A DNA stretch of 64,000 nucleotides from Alkalibacterium sp049389645 (lineage in GTDB: Bacteria; Bacillota; Bacilli; Lactobacillales; Carnobacteriaceae_A), in the NCBI RefSeq assembly GCF_049389645.1, contig NZ_CP186540.1, positions 2,550,555 through 2,614,554 of the forward strand, written 5' to 3'. Below the pieces are notes generated by a model that was not told the DNA's origin, searched no databases, and saw nothing but the letters and a program-made list of their open reading frames with translations. A program made the translations under genes and the position numbers. Of this stretch, positions 1 to 9,392 are shown in pieces. The stretch's first letter is position 1. Every line of letters begins with the position of its first letter.

Positions 1-1
1 C

Positions 2-70
2 AATTTCCCGGAAAATGTCACTAGTTATCCAATGTACTTTCGTCAGGCAATCGAATCCGCAATAAGTTGA
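2..70 (+). CDS. possible 3' end of a gene cut by the window edge
   Basis: An open frame runs in from the left edge and closes with TGA at 68-70. It gives about 22 residues that end in YFRQAIESAIS. Amino-acid use looks protein-like, but the stretch is too short to assign to a family. The following 120 bases are AT-rich and lead to a terminator that could serve this gene as well as the convergent xylosidase gene. It could equally be chance. Confidence 0.3.
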   Translation, partial: NFPENVTSYPMYFRQAIESAIS

Positions 71-193
71 TATAAGTAAAAAAGAGTAGATCAGTATTTA
101 ATATAATAATTTTTCGTTTTTGTCGAAATGTTTACGTTCGCGGCGATGAACAAAAAAATAATCGGATAAATAAAAAGATGCAATCCTAAAATG

Positions 194-240
194 AAAAAAG
201 TGTACCGTCACTGCTCAAACAGTGACGGTACACTTTTTTT
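194..240 (-). terminator. Rho-independent terminator of the xylosidase gene, probably bidirectional
   Basis: A 20-bp perfect stem (AAAAAAGTGTACCGTCACTG and its complement) surrounds a 6-nt loop. The A-tract and T-tract on either side let it work on both strands. It lies 10 bases beyond the stop codon of the minus-strand gene. Confidence 0.9.
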
Positions 241-250
241 GATGAATCGC

Positions 251-2173
251 TTAACCCCAAACCTTGATGCGGTTCTTACCCCTCTTCAGCTGAGAGAGGG
301 GGCCTAAGACTGTTTGTCCCTCTTTGATATTACCTAAGAGGTCTTTATTCAAGATAACGTCACTGCCGTCCGGGTTTTCAAATTCGGCATCGGTCAGTCG
401 GACCCGTTCCAGTGTGTCTGTTGACTGTATGTCGCCTTTCAGCTCTTCAAAGTCATCAGGAAGATCCAATTCAAGGAAAACGTCATTGCCTTCCTCAGTA
501 ATCTTGATCTTGGGATCGTGTTCTGAAACGAGATTCATTTCTTCACGGTCAAAGGGAAGGGCACCGTTCAGATAGGCGTTATTGTTAATGTAAACCGGCT
601 GCTCGACGACATTGAAGGCTGAGTGATCACTGCCTTTTTCACCATGGATATTTCCGATATATTCTTCCAGTGAGGTGGTGTAGCCCTTATAGTGAGAGGT
701 GCCCACTTCATCGACGCCCTCTTCGCCGATAAAGATATTATTGAACCAGCGGTCATCGCCGCCGTAAACTTGTGAGAAGCCCTTGATATCCGTGCTGTGC
801 GGTTCGTGATAAGGGGTAGAGCGGTCGAGCATCTTACGGTGTTCCATATGGCCGCTGACGATATTGTTGACGTAGGCGCCGCCTTGAGCGTGATTGTCCA
901 GGGCATAGTCGGCAGTCAGGATATTGTGGTCGACCAGGAACGGCCCGCTGCTTACTTCGACGAACAGGTCGCGGTTGTTGCGGTAAAACAGGTTTCGGCT
1001 GACGCGTGTGCCTTGCAGCTGCCAGTCTAGCCAGATGCCTAAGGTGCAGTCGTGGATGCGGTTGTCGTGGATCTGGGTATCGATCGCCGCATGCAGCTTG
1101 ATGCCGGCAATTTCATGTCCGTAGAACTGACGTTTGATGGCGATATTGTAGATGTGGTTATGGGACACTTCACTGAAGATGCAGCCAAGATGTCCGACCA
1201 CACCGTTTTGACCGCAGTCATGGATGGTATTGTTTCGGACAATGTGTGACCCGACTGTCTCTTTGCTCCAGCCAACTTTCAAGGCTTCAAAGACGGTTTC
1301 TATCTGGTAATGGTAGCCGGGTTTGTCCTGACGTTTAGTGTAGTAGTTATCTCCGGTAGAAATTTCTTTTCCCAAACTGATGCCACTGCATTTAGAATCG
1401 TGGATGTCATTGTTTTCAATAATCCAGCCTTTGCTCCAGTGCGGACCGATAAGTCCTGGCTGGTCACCAGTCGGAGGCGTCCAGGGGGTGGCGGCCTGAG
1501 CCATTTCAAAGCCCTGGACCGTGATGTAATCCATGCCTGTCTTTTCAGGGTAGAAACACGCTTGACGCACGTTGATTTCGGTCAACTCGTCATTGGGGTC
1601 ATAGTCGTGGAAGTTGGCATAGACCGTCGTACTTGCTTCGTCGACGTCCGCAAACCAGACAAATTTCTGACCTTCAGGGTCATGTGCCGGAACAGTTACG
1701 CGTGACCAGAATTCTGTCGCTTCCTCTTTGATGACAGGATTTTTTACTTCATCCAATGTTTCGGCTTCGTAGAAAGACTTGCCGTTTAGATAGACGTCTC
1801 CCAGGTGTCGGCCCGGATTATAAACGACCCAGTCACCGTATATCTTTTCCTTGAAAGGATTGTAGTTACCAAAGAAGCTGTTGGGAATAACCGTTCTCCA
1901 GACCGAACCGTCCAGCTGCTCCCAGTTTTTTATCTGTTCAGAACCTTTGATGACCACTTTTTCATCATCAGCGGCTTTATAAGTGATGCGTCTTTTATTG
2001 CTCAGGCCGGGATTTTGTGGTTTGACCCATTCCCGGTAGATACCCTCGTGAACAATGACCGTGTCTCCTGCAACAGCTAAAGAAGCAGCTTTGTTGATGC
2101 TCAGGAACGGAGCCTGTTTTGTTCCTTGTCCTAGATCCGAACCGTTCTGTGCGACGTGATAATCAAATACCAA
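251..2173 (-). CDS. GH120 beta-xylosidase
   Basis: This predicted cytoplasmic glycoside hydrolase of family GH120 releases xylose from xylo-oligosaccharides. The 640-residue length matches the known GH120 enzyme XylC (about 638). The N-terminus YHVAQNGSD...INKAASLAVAGDTVIVHEGIYREW and the many DN/NN-rich turns are those of a right-handed parallel beta-helix. GIWLDWQ (Asp383) and LFVEVSSGP (Glu406) sit one residue from the XylC nucleophile and acid/base positions (Asp382, Glu405; known from the family). The frame stays open 28 codons further upstream, but AAGGAGG lies 7 bases before the TTG at 2171-2173, so that TTG is chosen. No signal peptide is seen, so the substrate must be imported by a transporter outside this window. 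The gene is monocistronic, with a cre-like site upstream and a strong terminator downstream. Confidence 0.87.
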   Translation of the reverse strand: MVFDYHVAQNGSDLGQGTKQAPFLSINKAASLAVAGDTVIVHEGIYREWVKPQNPGLSNKRRITYKAADDEKVVIKGSEQIKNWEQLDGSVWRTVIPNSFFGNYNPFKEKIYGDWVVYNPGRHLGDVYLNGKSFYEAETLDEVKNPVIKEEATEFWSRVTVPAHDPEGQKFVWFADVDEASTTVYANFHDYDPNDELTEINVRQACFYPEKTGMDYITVQGFEMAQAATPWTPPTGDQPGLIGPHWSKGWIIENNDIHDSKCSGISLGKEISTGDNYYTKRQDKPGYHYQIETVFEALKVGWSKETVGSHIVRNNTIHDCGQNGVVGHLGCIFSEVSHNHIYNIAIKRQFYGHEIAGIKLHAAIDTQIHDNRIHDCTLGIWLDWQLQGTRVSRNLFYRNNRDLFVEVSSGPFLVDHNILTADYALDNHAQGGAYVNNIVSGHMEHRKMLDRSTPYHEPHSTDIKGFSQVYGGDDRWFNNIFIGEEGVDEVGTSHYKGYTTSLEEYIGNIHGEKGSDHSAFNVVEQPVYINNNAYLNGALPFDREEMNLVSEHDPKIKITEEGNDVFLELDLPDDFEELKGDIQSTDTLERVRLTDAEFENPDGSDVILNKDLLGNIKEGQTVLGPLSQLKRGKNRIKVWG

Positions 2174-2202
2174 AATACATTCCTCCTTGTCTTTACAGAT
2201 AA

Positions 2203-2216
2203 TTATAACGCTTACA
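2203..2216 (-). promoter_or_regulatory. cre-like site (CcpA) upstream of the xylosidase
   Basis: Read on the minus strand this is TGTAAGCGTTATAA, one mismatch from the catabolite-responsive element TGWAANCGNTNWCA. It is 30-45 bases before the TTG start, in the promoter/leader zone, where glucose repression of a xylosidase would be expected. The match is by eye only. Confidence 0.5.
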
Positions 2217-2320
2217 AAAAAGGGATGACAGGCAGCCACTCGTGTTTCGTCGGACAATATTAGTGATTTTCATTTCTATATAATAGGTAAGTGGACACCA
2301 AAAAATATTGATTCGATGAA

Positions 2321-2790
2321 ACTGACCGGCTGCGGTCAGTTTCCACATCATTATAAAGGTTAAAGGGAGCATACTCGCCGACCGGCGAGTATGACCGTTA
2401 TAAAGGGCCGGTTAGTTTATTGACGGCGATACTAAGTGCTCACTCGGTGATGGATTATTCTGAGTTTTCCCCATCCTGATTTTTAGTGCCCGCTCAACAA
2501 AGACCGATGCATGAGCGGGATCTAGCGGGTTCGAGTAGTGCCCACTCATGGAGTGACCGTTCACCAGCGAGCATTAGACCCCCTTGTTAATGACCAGTCA
2601 GTGTAGAGCGGATTCTGAGTAGGACCTACAAGGGGCTTATAGTGACTACTCAAACAGTAAACATCCGTGAGCGGCCAGTAGAGAGTGCTTTTAGTGCCCG
2701 CTCAAAACGTGTCCGCCACCGAGCGGGTACTACCGGGCCTCCATAGGGATAGCTCCAGCATCCAGACCCGCTCGGTGGGCACTACTTTTT
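2321..2790. repeat. intergenic array A, about 52-bp period, GC-rich inverted words
   Basis: This fills most of the 860-base divergent gap between the xylosidase and rnc. The word AGTGCCCGCTCA recurs in degenerate form at 2435, 2485, 2537, 2589, 2641 and 2693, with spacings of 50, 52, 52, 52 and 52. The opposite-sense word GAGCGGG(T/A) falls between many of the copies (about 2513, 2569, 2606, 2669, 2721), so neighbouring words can pair. Two cleaner hairpins precede it: ACTGACC...GGTCAGT at 2321-2340 and CATACTCGCC-gacc-GGCGAGTATG at 2371-2394. No open frame or promoter stands out inside it. Confidence 0.75.
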
Positions 2791-2962
2791 TCATAAGGGA
2801 TCACTCATTCATGAAGCACTCACCAGTGGTCACTGACTTCAAAAAAAGCATCCCTTCATACTGATTTCGATCAAATCAAGTCCTAGCTGACGTGTTTTTC
2901 TTGTTCTGGTCACAACCTGAACTCAAAGCAGGGAGAGGAATAGCTATTTTCCTTGCACTCCC

Positions 2963-2994
2963 TTGTTTATTTTTCGCATGAAATCAAGTATAAT
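2963..2994 (+). promoter_or_regulatory. probable promoter of the rnc-smc-ftsY-ffh run
   Basis: A perfect -10 hexamer TATAAT lies at 2989-2994, 39 bases before the rnc start. The -35 is weak: TTGTTT at 2963-2968 has a 20-bp spacer, and TTTATT at 2966-2971 has 17. It is the only good -10 between array A and rnc. Confidence 0.5.
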
Positions 2995-3033
2995 TAGGCG
3001 GTATAGTGTTTTTCGTAAAGGAGGGAAGTAAAA

Positions 3034-3738
3034 ATGACAAAGAAATTAGTGGACCATGTGAAAAAGACGTTTGGAGTGACGTTTAATGACGAGCAAGTGC
3101 TGGTCGAAGCGTTTACCCATTCATCCTATGCGAATGATCATCGTGAACAGAATATCAAAAATTTGGAACGCCTGGAGTTTCTCGGCGATGCGGTGCTGGA
3201 ACTGACAGTATCCGACCACCTGTACAATAAATACCCGGACCAGCCTGAAGGCCAACTGACGCGTATGCGTGCGTCGATCGTGCGTGCGGAAAGTTTAGCT
3301 ATGCTGGCGAAAGAGTACGACCTACACGAGTTTGTAAGACTCGGCAAAGGGGAAGAACAGATGAGCGGGAGAAACCGTCCGTCACTTTTGTGTGATGTGT
3401 TCGAAGCCTTTATCGGCTCGGTATTCGTCGACCAGGGAATGGACGTTGTGCTTGAGGTGTTAAGAGAGATCCTCTTTCCAAAAATTGATTCCGGTGCTTT
3501 CTCTCATGGGATGGATCACAAAACAGCTTTACAGGAATTACTGCAAAAGAATGGTGTTGTGACGATTCAATATAAAGTGGTCGATAAACTTGGACCGGAT
3601 CATAAGCGTGAGTTTGTGGTCGAGGTGTTTGTGGAAGGCGACTCCTTTGGACGCGGCGCTGGCCAGTCCAAGAAAGCAGCCGAACAAGAAGCGGCGAAAC
3701 AAGCTTTGATCAGTTTAGAAGAATCGATCGAGTCCTAG
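3034..3738 (+). CDS. rnc: ribonuclease III
   Basis: This double-strand-specific endoribonuclease processes rRNA precursors and structured mRNAs in the cytoplasm. At 234 residues it has the normal bacterial length. The catalytic domain (about 1-155) carries the RNase III signature ERLEFLGDAVLEL at 45-57, and LLCDVFEAFIGSVFVDQG supplies the second acidic metal-binding patch. A dsRNA-binding domain occupies about 160-232 (TALQELLQK... GAGQSKKAAEQEAAKQAL). The start is fixed by AAAGGAGGG 8 bases upstream. smc begins 50 bases downstream with no terminator between them, the usual Bacilli pairing, so both are probably on one transcript. All key residues visible by eye are present. Confidence 0.97.
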   Translation: MTKKLVDHVKKTFGVTFNDEQVLVEAFTHSSYANDHREQNIKNLERLEFLGDAVLELTVSDHLYNKYPDQPEGQLTRMRASIVRAESLAMLAKEYDLHEFVRLGKGEEQMSGRNRPSLLCDVFEAFIGSVFVDQGMDVVLEVLREILFPKIDSGAFSHGMDHKTALQELLQKNGVVTIQYKVVDKLGPDHKREFVVEVFVEGDSFGRGAGQSKKAAEQEAAKQALISLEESIES

Positions 3739-3788
3739 TGTTTGATTTTTCAAAAGATTTTGAATGCTAGAGAGGAGAGACGTTAGAC

Positions 3789-6700
3789 GTGCAATTAAAA
3801 CAATTAGAAATCAAAGGGTTCAAATCATTTGCCGATAAAACCGTCATCGATTTCACCGATGGGATCACGGCTGTGGTTGGCCCGAACGGTAGTGGAAAAT
3901 CGAATATCATCGAGGCCATTCGGTGGGTCATGGGTGAACAGTCTGCGAAGACCTTGCGTGGGGGACGGATGCACGACATCATCTTCTCAGGTACAGATTC
4001 CCGCAAAGCGATCAACATTGCGGAAGTGACGCTGATCCTTGATAACGCTGATGGCTTTTTGCCGATCGATTTTGAAGAAGTAAGCATCGGTCGCCGCATC
4101 AACCGTAACGGTGACAGTGACTACTTCATCAACAAAGAGAACTGTCGCTTGAAAGACGTTGTGGATCTGTTTATGGACTCGGGCCTTGGAAAAGAATCTT
4201 TTTCCATTATCAGTCAGGGACAAGTCGAAGCCGTCTTTAACAGTAAAGCGGAAGACCGCCGCGCTATCTTTGAAGAAGCCGCCGGTGTCTTCAAGTACAA
4301 GCTGCAAAAAGAAAAAGCCGAGCGCAAACTCTTTGAGACCCAGGATAATCTGGACCGGGTGCAGGACATTTTGTATGAATTGCATGCGCAACTGGAACCG
4401 CTGAAGCAACAGAAAGACATTGCTCAGGCCTTTGTCTCGCAAAAAGAAGAACTGACGGATCTGGATATTGCCTTATCCGTTCTCAAGATCGACCAGTATG
4501 CCGGTGATCAAAAGGAGAACCAGACGAAAGTTGAAACATTGAATGAAGACTTGAGACGCGTGCAGGCCAAGATCGACCGCGAGTCAAGTGAACTCAAGGA
4601 AAAACGCGCCACCCTGCATCAGATCGAAGACAAGCGCGAGAGCCATCAGGCACGAACGATCACGTCTGTGCAGCAACTCGAGCGGACGGAAGCCCAGCTT
4701 CGCCTAGTCGAAGAGAAAGAACGTCACCAGGACGCTTTCTTGAATGAAAAGCAGGCCAGTCTCACAAAAGAAGAAGTACGTCTGGAAGCCTTGACCGCTG
4801 AATACGATGCGTTGGCAGCGACGTATCAGGAACAGTCCGACAAAGTTGCAGAACTGAAAGCTGCGGTCAAACAATACGACGACCGCTTGACACGTTTGAT
4901 GGGCAATAAAGAAGAAGCTATCGAGCAACTGCGCGGAGATTACATTGAAGCGATGCAGAGCAAGACGTCTTTGAGGAATGAAGAGACGTATTTGACACGT
5001 CAGCTCCAGCAGGTCAGCGGTACGTTTGAAAAACACTCAAAAAGTATCGCGGCTGTGTCTGAAAAACTGAGCGAGGCTAAAACTGAACACTCAGGTAAAG
5101 AAAAAGCACTAGAAACCATTAAAACAGAGATCGACTCACTACTGAACACCTATACATCTAAGAAAACACAGATGGCTGACACTCAGGCTTCTTACAAACA
5201 GCAAGCCAATCGTCTCGGTCAACTGAACCAGCAGCTCCAGCGGGCCCAAGCCAAACAGGCGAGTCTCAAGGAGATGCAGGAGAACTATGCCGGGTATTTC
5301 GCGGGCGTTAAAGCCGTGATGCGCGGGAAAGACACGCTCCAAGGCATCGTCGGTACCGTCGCGGACAAGATGGATGTGCCGACGGACGTGACTGAAGCCA
5401 TTGACATCGTCTTAGGTGCGGCCAGTCAGTTCGTGATCGTGGAAGATGAAAAAGCCGGACGTGATGCGATCGCGTATTTGAAAAACAAAAAAGCGGGTCG
5501 CGCAACGTTCTTACCTTTAACAACTATAAAAAAACGGTTTGTTTCCCCGCAGATGAGACAGACCGCTGAAGAAGTGGATGGGTTTATCGGTATCGCCAGT
5601 GACTTGATCCACTTTGACGATAATGTCAGAAACGTGATGGAAAACTTGCTCGGTCAGACCGTCGTTGCCAAGGACCTGCATTCAGCCAATGCCATCGCGA
5701 AAGCTTTAAGGTATTCGGTACGTATCGTCAGTTTAGACGGCGACGTGATGAACGCGGGTGGCTCGATGACCGGGGGTGGAGGTAAACGTTCCTCCAATGC
5801 CCATCTGTTCTCTCAAAAGAAAGAACAGAAAGCCTTGCGCATCGAAATCGATGAACTTGAAAAAACCGTTGCCCTGCGAGAGTCAGAAAGCGAAGCCGAT
5901 AGAGCAACGATCGACGCCCTCACCAAAGAACTGGAAGAGCTGCGTACATCGGGTGAAGATATCCGGCTGGAAGAACGCCAGCTTGAACAAGTGGCCTCGA
6001 GCCTGCAAGAAACCGTCTCGCGTTTGGAACGTGAGTATAAAGGGTTACGTTATGAACAGTCAGAAGCAGAAAAAGAAGCAACACAGGTCAAAGCCGACCT
6101 AGTGGATGTCAAAGCAAAACGAACGCGTGCTGAAACCGACCTTGAGCATTTGAAACAAGAGCTGGATCAGCTGACCAATGAAAAAGAGGATAAACAGGCT
6201 CAAAAAATCCGCTTGGAAGCAGAACGTGACACCCTCAGCGAAGAATGGAACGCCCATCGCGAAACATTAGCATCAACGCGTTCCAAACGTGAAAGCATTG
6301 CGTCACAAAGCAAAGACGTCCAGACCTCGGTTGAAAATACCCGAGCCGAGCTCACCCAACTGGAAGCAGGGGTGGAGCTGGAATCCAAAGAAGATCTCGG
6401 TGAAAAACTGATCACACTTAAAAAAGAAGCTGTTCAACTGAAAGCACAGGAAAGTGAACTCAAAGCCACACACACGGAACTGGATGAAACAGTGAACCGA
6501 TTGGATGAGTCAGTGTCATATGCCATCCAGTACAAATCGGAACTCACCAGTAACAAGAACGAGCTGGACATTGCCCAGTCGCGTCTTGACGTGTCGATCG
6601 ATTTCCTGCTGGACTATTTATCGGAAGAATACACGATGAGTTATGAAGAAGCGAAGCTCAACCAGCCGGATAATATTGACCGCGAAAGCACGCAGAAACG

Positions 6701-7349
6701 TGTGAAATTATTGAAGCGCGGCATCGAAGAACTCGGACCGGTCAACCTGGCTTCCATTGAGGAGTATGACCGCGTGGCAGAACGCCATGATTTCCTGGCC
6801 ACCCAACAGAAAGACCTGCTGGAAGCGAAAGAAAGTTTATACGACACCATGGATCAGATGGATATCGAAGTGAAGCGTCGTTTCTATGAGACCTTCAGTC
6901 AGGTCAAAGAACAGTTCGCGCTGACCTTCCCACGCATGTTTGGTGGCGGGAAAGCGGAACTGTGCTTAACGGATCCGGACGATCTCTTGCAGTCAGGCAT
7001 TGAGATCATCGCTCAACCACCAGGCAAGCAGCTGCAATCGTTGAGTCTATTGTCCGGGGGCGAACGCGCACTCACGGCCTTGTCCTTACTCTTTGCCATT
7101 ATCCAAGTGAAGCCGATCCCGTTTTGTATCTTGGATGAAGCCGAAGCAGCCTTGGATGAAGCGAACGTGACGCGCTTTGGCCGCTACCTACAGGAATTTG
7201 CGGCAGATACACAGTTTATCGTCATCACTCACCGTAAAGGGACGATGGAAGAAGCGGATTCCCTCTATGGCGTAACGATGCGCGAAAGAGGCGTGTCCAG
7301 ACTCGTCTCTGTTCATCTGCAGGATATTGAACAGACCGTCACACAATAA
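3789..7349 (+). CDS. smc: chromosome segregation protein SMC
   Basis: This is the core ATPase of the Smc-ScpA-ScpB condensin that compacts and segregates the nucleoid. At 1186 residues it is full length. The Walker A motif GPNGSGKSN is at 31-39. Two long coiled-coil arms (about 165-495 and 670-1010) flank a hinge at roughly 500-665 that ends in a glycine-rich GGSMTGGGGKR. The ABC signature LSGGERALTALSLLFAI starts near 1088, followed by Walker B (PFCILDEAEAALDEANV). The start codon is GTG, with GAGGAG about 11 bases upstream. A HAD phosphatase follows after 18 bases. No frameshift or missing ATPase motif is seen. Confidence 0.97.
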   Translation: MQLKQLEIKGFKSFADKTVIDFTDGITAVVGPNGSGKSNIIEAIRWVMGEQSAKTLRGGRMHDIIFSGTDSRKAINIAEVTLILDNADGFLPIDFEEVSIGRRINRNGDSDYFINKENCRLKDVVDLFMDSGLGKESFSIISQGQVEAVFNSKAEDRRAIFEEAAGVFKYKLQKEKAERKLFETQDNLDRVQDILYELHAQLEPLKQQKDIAQAFVSQKEELTDLDIALSVLKIDQYAGDQKENQTKVETLNEDLRRVQAKIDRESSELKEKRATLHQIEDKRESHQARTITSVQQLERTEAQLRLVEEKERHQDAFLNEKQASLTKEEVRLEALTAEYDALAATYQEQSDKVAELKAAVKQYDDRLTRLMGNKEEAIEQLRGDYIEAMQSKTSLRNEETYLTRQLQQVSGTFEKHSKSIAAVSEKLSEAKTEHSGKEKALETIKTEIDSLLNTYTSKKTQMADTQASYKQQANRLGQLNQQLQRAQAKQASLKEMQENYAGYFAGVKAVMRGKDTLQGIVGTVADKMDVPTDVTEAIDIVLGAASQFVIVEDEKAGRDAIAYLKNKKAGRATFLPLTTIKKRFVSPQMRQTAEEVDGFIGIASDLIHFDDNVRNVMENLLGQTVVAKDLHSANAIAKALRYSVRIVSLDGDVMNAGGSMTGGGGKRSSNAHLFSQKKEQKALRIEIDELEKTVALRESESEADRATIDALTKELEELRTSGEDIRLEERQLEQVASSLQETVSRLEREYKGLRYEQSEAEKEATQVKADLVDVKAKRTRAETDLEHLKQELDQLTNEKEDKQAQKIRLEAERDTLSEEWNAHRETLASTRSKRESIASQSKDVQTSVENTRAELTQLEAGVELESKEDLGEKLITLKKEAVQLKAQESELKATHTELDETVNRLDESVSYAIQYKSELTSNKNELDIAQSRLDVSIDFLLDYLSEEYTMSYEEAKLNQPDNIDRESTQKRVKLLKRGIEELGPVNLASIEEYDRVAERHDFLATQQKDLLEAKESLYDTMDQMDIEVKRRFYETFSQVKEQFALTFPRMFGGGKAELCLTDPDDLLQSGIEIIAQPPGKQLQSLSLLSGGERALTALSLLFAIIQVKPIPFCILDEAEAALDEANVTRFGRYLQEFAADTQFIVITHRKGTMEEADSLYGVTMRERGVSRLVSVHLQDIEQTVTQ

Positions 7350-7367
7350 AAGAACACGGAGGCTACT

Positions 7368-8180
7368 ATGTCGATCAAACTCGTCGCCATCGATTTGGAT
7401 GGCACCTTACTCAACAGCAAACATGAAGTTTCAGAAGAAAATAAACAGGCCATTAGAAAAGCCAAAGAACAAGGGGTAAAAATCGTCTTGGTGACAGGAC
7501 GTCCCTTGAAAGCAATGCTGCACATTTTAGAAGCCTGCAACTTGACCGAACCAGGGGATATCGCCCTGACGTATAACGGCGGTCTGGTGCAGTGGACCGA
7601 AACGGGCGAATCTATCCGTCAAATCACTTTTCAAAAGGAAGATGCGTTGGATATCTACCAACTCAGTCAGGACTTGGAGTTACCGTGTAACTTCATCGAC
7701 TTGGACGTGGTCCACGCACCGCCTTATCCGATAGGAAAACCGTCGCTCTATCCTGAAGTGATGCATGCCTTGCCGTTTGAACCGATCAATATGATGGACT
7801 TGCCTGAATTGTTTCCAGTCAATAAAATCGTTTACTGCTGGCATCAGGAAGAGTTGGATCAGAAGATCAAGGAAATCCCGGCGATCTATCGTGAACGCTA
7901 TAACTTGATCAAGTCCCGTCCTCAACTACTTGAGTTCATGCCTAAAAGCATCGACAAAGGTAAGGGCTTGGACCTCTTATCAGAGATCTTAGATATCAAA
8001 GTTTCAGACATGATGGCGATCGGCGATCAGGAAAATGACCTAGCAATGGTTTTGCGTGCCGGTACAGGTGTGGCTATGGAAAACGCGATCGACCTGGTCA
8101 AAGATGCCGCTCAGATCGTTACCAAGACCAACGATCAGCACGGCGTCGGTTATGCTATAGAGAAATATGTGTTAAACTAA
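7368..8180 (+). CDS. Cof-type HAD-IIB family phosphatase
   Basis: This 270-residue Mg-dependent hydrolase of the Cof/YidA subfamily is expected to dephosphorylate sugar phosphates or similar small metabolites in the cytosol; the substrate cannot be read from sequence. HAD motif I is DLDGTLLNS near residue 9 with the nucleophile Asp. Motif II is VTGRP, the conserved Lys lies in KSIDKGKGL, and motif IV is AIGDQENDLAML-like (MAIGDQENDLAMV). The C2-type cap occupies the middle. It follows smc by 18 bases with RBS GGAGG and precedes ftsY by 41 bases, so it is part of the same run. A HAD gene between smc and ftsY is common in lactobacilli and relatives. Confidence 0.88.
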   Translation: MSIKLVAIDLDGTLLNSKHEVSEENKQAIRKAKEQGVKIVLVTGRPLKAMLHILEACNLTEPGDIALTYNGGLVQWTETGESIRQITFQKEDALDIYQLSQDLELPCNFIDLDVVHAPPYPIGKPSLYPEVMHALPFEPINMMDLPELFPVNKIVYCWHQEELDQKIKEIPAIYRERYNLIKSRPQLLEFMPKSIDKGKGLDLLSEILDIKVSDMMAIGDQENDLAMVLRAGTGVAMENAIDLVKDAAQIVTKTNDQHGVGYAIEKYVLN

Positions 8181-8221
8181 TTTTATTAAGATAAATAAGG
8201 TATAGAAAGAGTGAATCCATC

Positions 8222-9349
8222 ATGGGATTATTTGATAAGATCAAATCAGCTTTTACTGGTACTGAGAAAAAACAAGAACCTGAAGTCAGTAAAGTTAGTG
8301 AAATTAGTGAAGACAGCGAAGTCAGTGAAGACAGTAAGGTCGCTGAGATCAGCGAGGTCAGCGAACCGACCGTTGCGAAAGAGTCAACGACCGAAACGAT
8401 AAGCGACAAACCGGTAGCAGACCCATACGAAAAAGGACTAAAAAAATCCCGCGTAAGTTTTACGCGCCGGTTAAATGAACTCCTGGCCAACTTCCGTTAT
8501 GAAGATGAAGAGTTTTTTGAAGAACTGGAAGACCTGCTCATCGAATCAGACGTTGGTTTCGAGGCGACGATGTATATCGCCGATACCCTCCGCTATGAAG
8601 CAAAGGTACAGAACATGCGCAGCATGAAAGATGCTCAACGTGTGATCGTGAAGACGATGGTCGATATGTATGGGGAAACGAATCCGGATCATCATGTGTT
8701 CAATGAAAACAAGGACGGTTTAACGGTTGTCTTGTTCGTCGGTGTGAACGGGGTCGGTAAAACGACTACGATCGCTAAAATGGCCCATCAGTATATTGAA
8801 AAAGGGCAGAAAGTCGTGTTGGCAGCCGGAGATACGTTCCGTGCCGGTGCGATCGAACAGCTCCGTATCTGGGGAGACCGTGTCGGTGCTGAAGTCGTTT
8901 CAACGAAACAGGGCGGCGATCCTGCGGCCGTTGTCTATGACAGTATCGAAATGGCAAAACAGTCAGGTGCTGACATATTGCTGATCGATACGGCCGGACG
9001 TTTACAAAACAAGAAAAACCTAATGAATGAGCTCCAAAAAATGAAACGCGTGATTTCCAGAGAAATTCCGGATGCCCCGCACGAAACACTGCTGGTACTG
9101 GATGCAACAACTGGGCAAAACGCCTTGAACCAGGCTAAGATATTTAAAGAAACCACTGATGTGACCGGTATCGTCTTAACTAAAATGGACGGAACGGCTA
9201 AAGGTGGGATCGTCCTGGCCATCGGGAAAGAACTCGGTATCCCTGTGAAATTTGTGGGCTTGGGCGAGACGATGAACGACCTGCACCCATTCGATACAGA
9301 GAAGTTTGCTTCCGGATTATTCAAAGAATTGATCGCACAGACTAACTGA
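8222..9349 (+). CDS. ftsY: signal recognition particle receptor FtsY
   Basis: This SRP receptor GTPase docks ribosome-SRP complexes at the membrane translocon. Its 375 residues divide into an acidic A domain (1-70), the N domain (about 75-160) and the G domain. GTPase motifs are GVNGVGKTT at 174-182, DTAGR at 256-260 and TKMDGTAKGG from 320. The A domain holds a low-complexity Ser/Glu/Val run (about residues 21-49) made of degenerate copies of a SEVSED-like hexamer, visible as short repeats in the DNA at 8280-8370. The partner SRP genes ylxM and ffh follow directly, an arrangement conserved in Firmicutes. Confidence 0.96.
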   Translation: MGLFDKIKSAFTGTEKKQEPEVSKVSEISEDSEVSEDSKVAEISEVSEPTVAKESTTETISDKPVADPYEKGLKKSRVSFTRRLNELLANFRYEDEEFFEELEDLLIESDVGFEATMYIADTLRYEAKVQNMRSMKDAQRVIVKTMVDMYGETNPDHHVFNENKDGLTVVLFVGVNGVGKTTTIAKMAHQYIEKGQKVVLAAGDTFRAGAIEQLRIWGDRVGAEVVSTKQGGDPAAVVYDSIEMAKQSGADILLIDTAGRLQNKKNLMNELQKMKRVISREIPDAPHETLLVLDATTGQNALNQAKIFKETTDVTGIVLTKMDGTAKGGIVLAIGKELGIPVKFVGLGETMNDLHPFDTEKFASGLFKELIAQTN

Positions 9350-9392
9350 TTTATAAAATGGACATTTGTGCAATCGAAAAGGAGATTATCCA

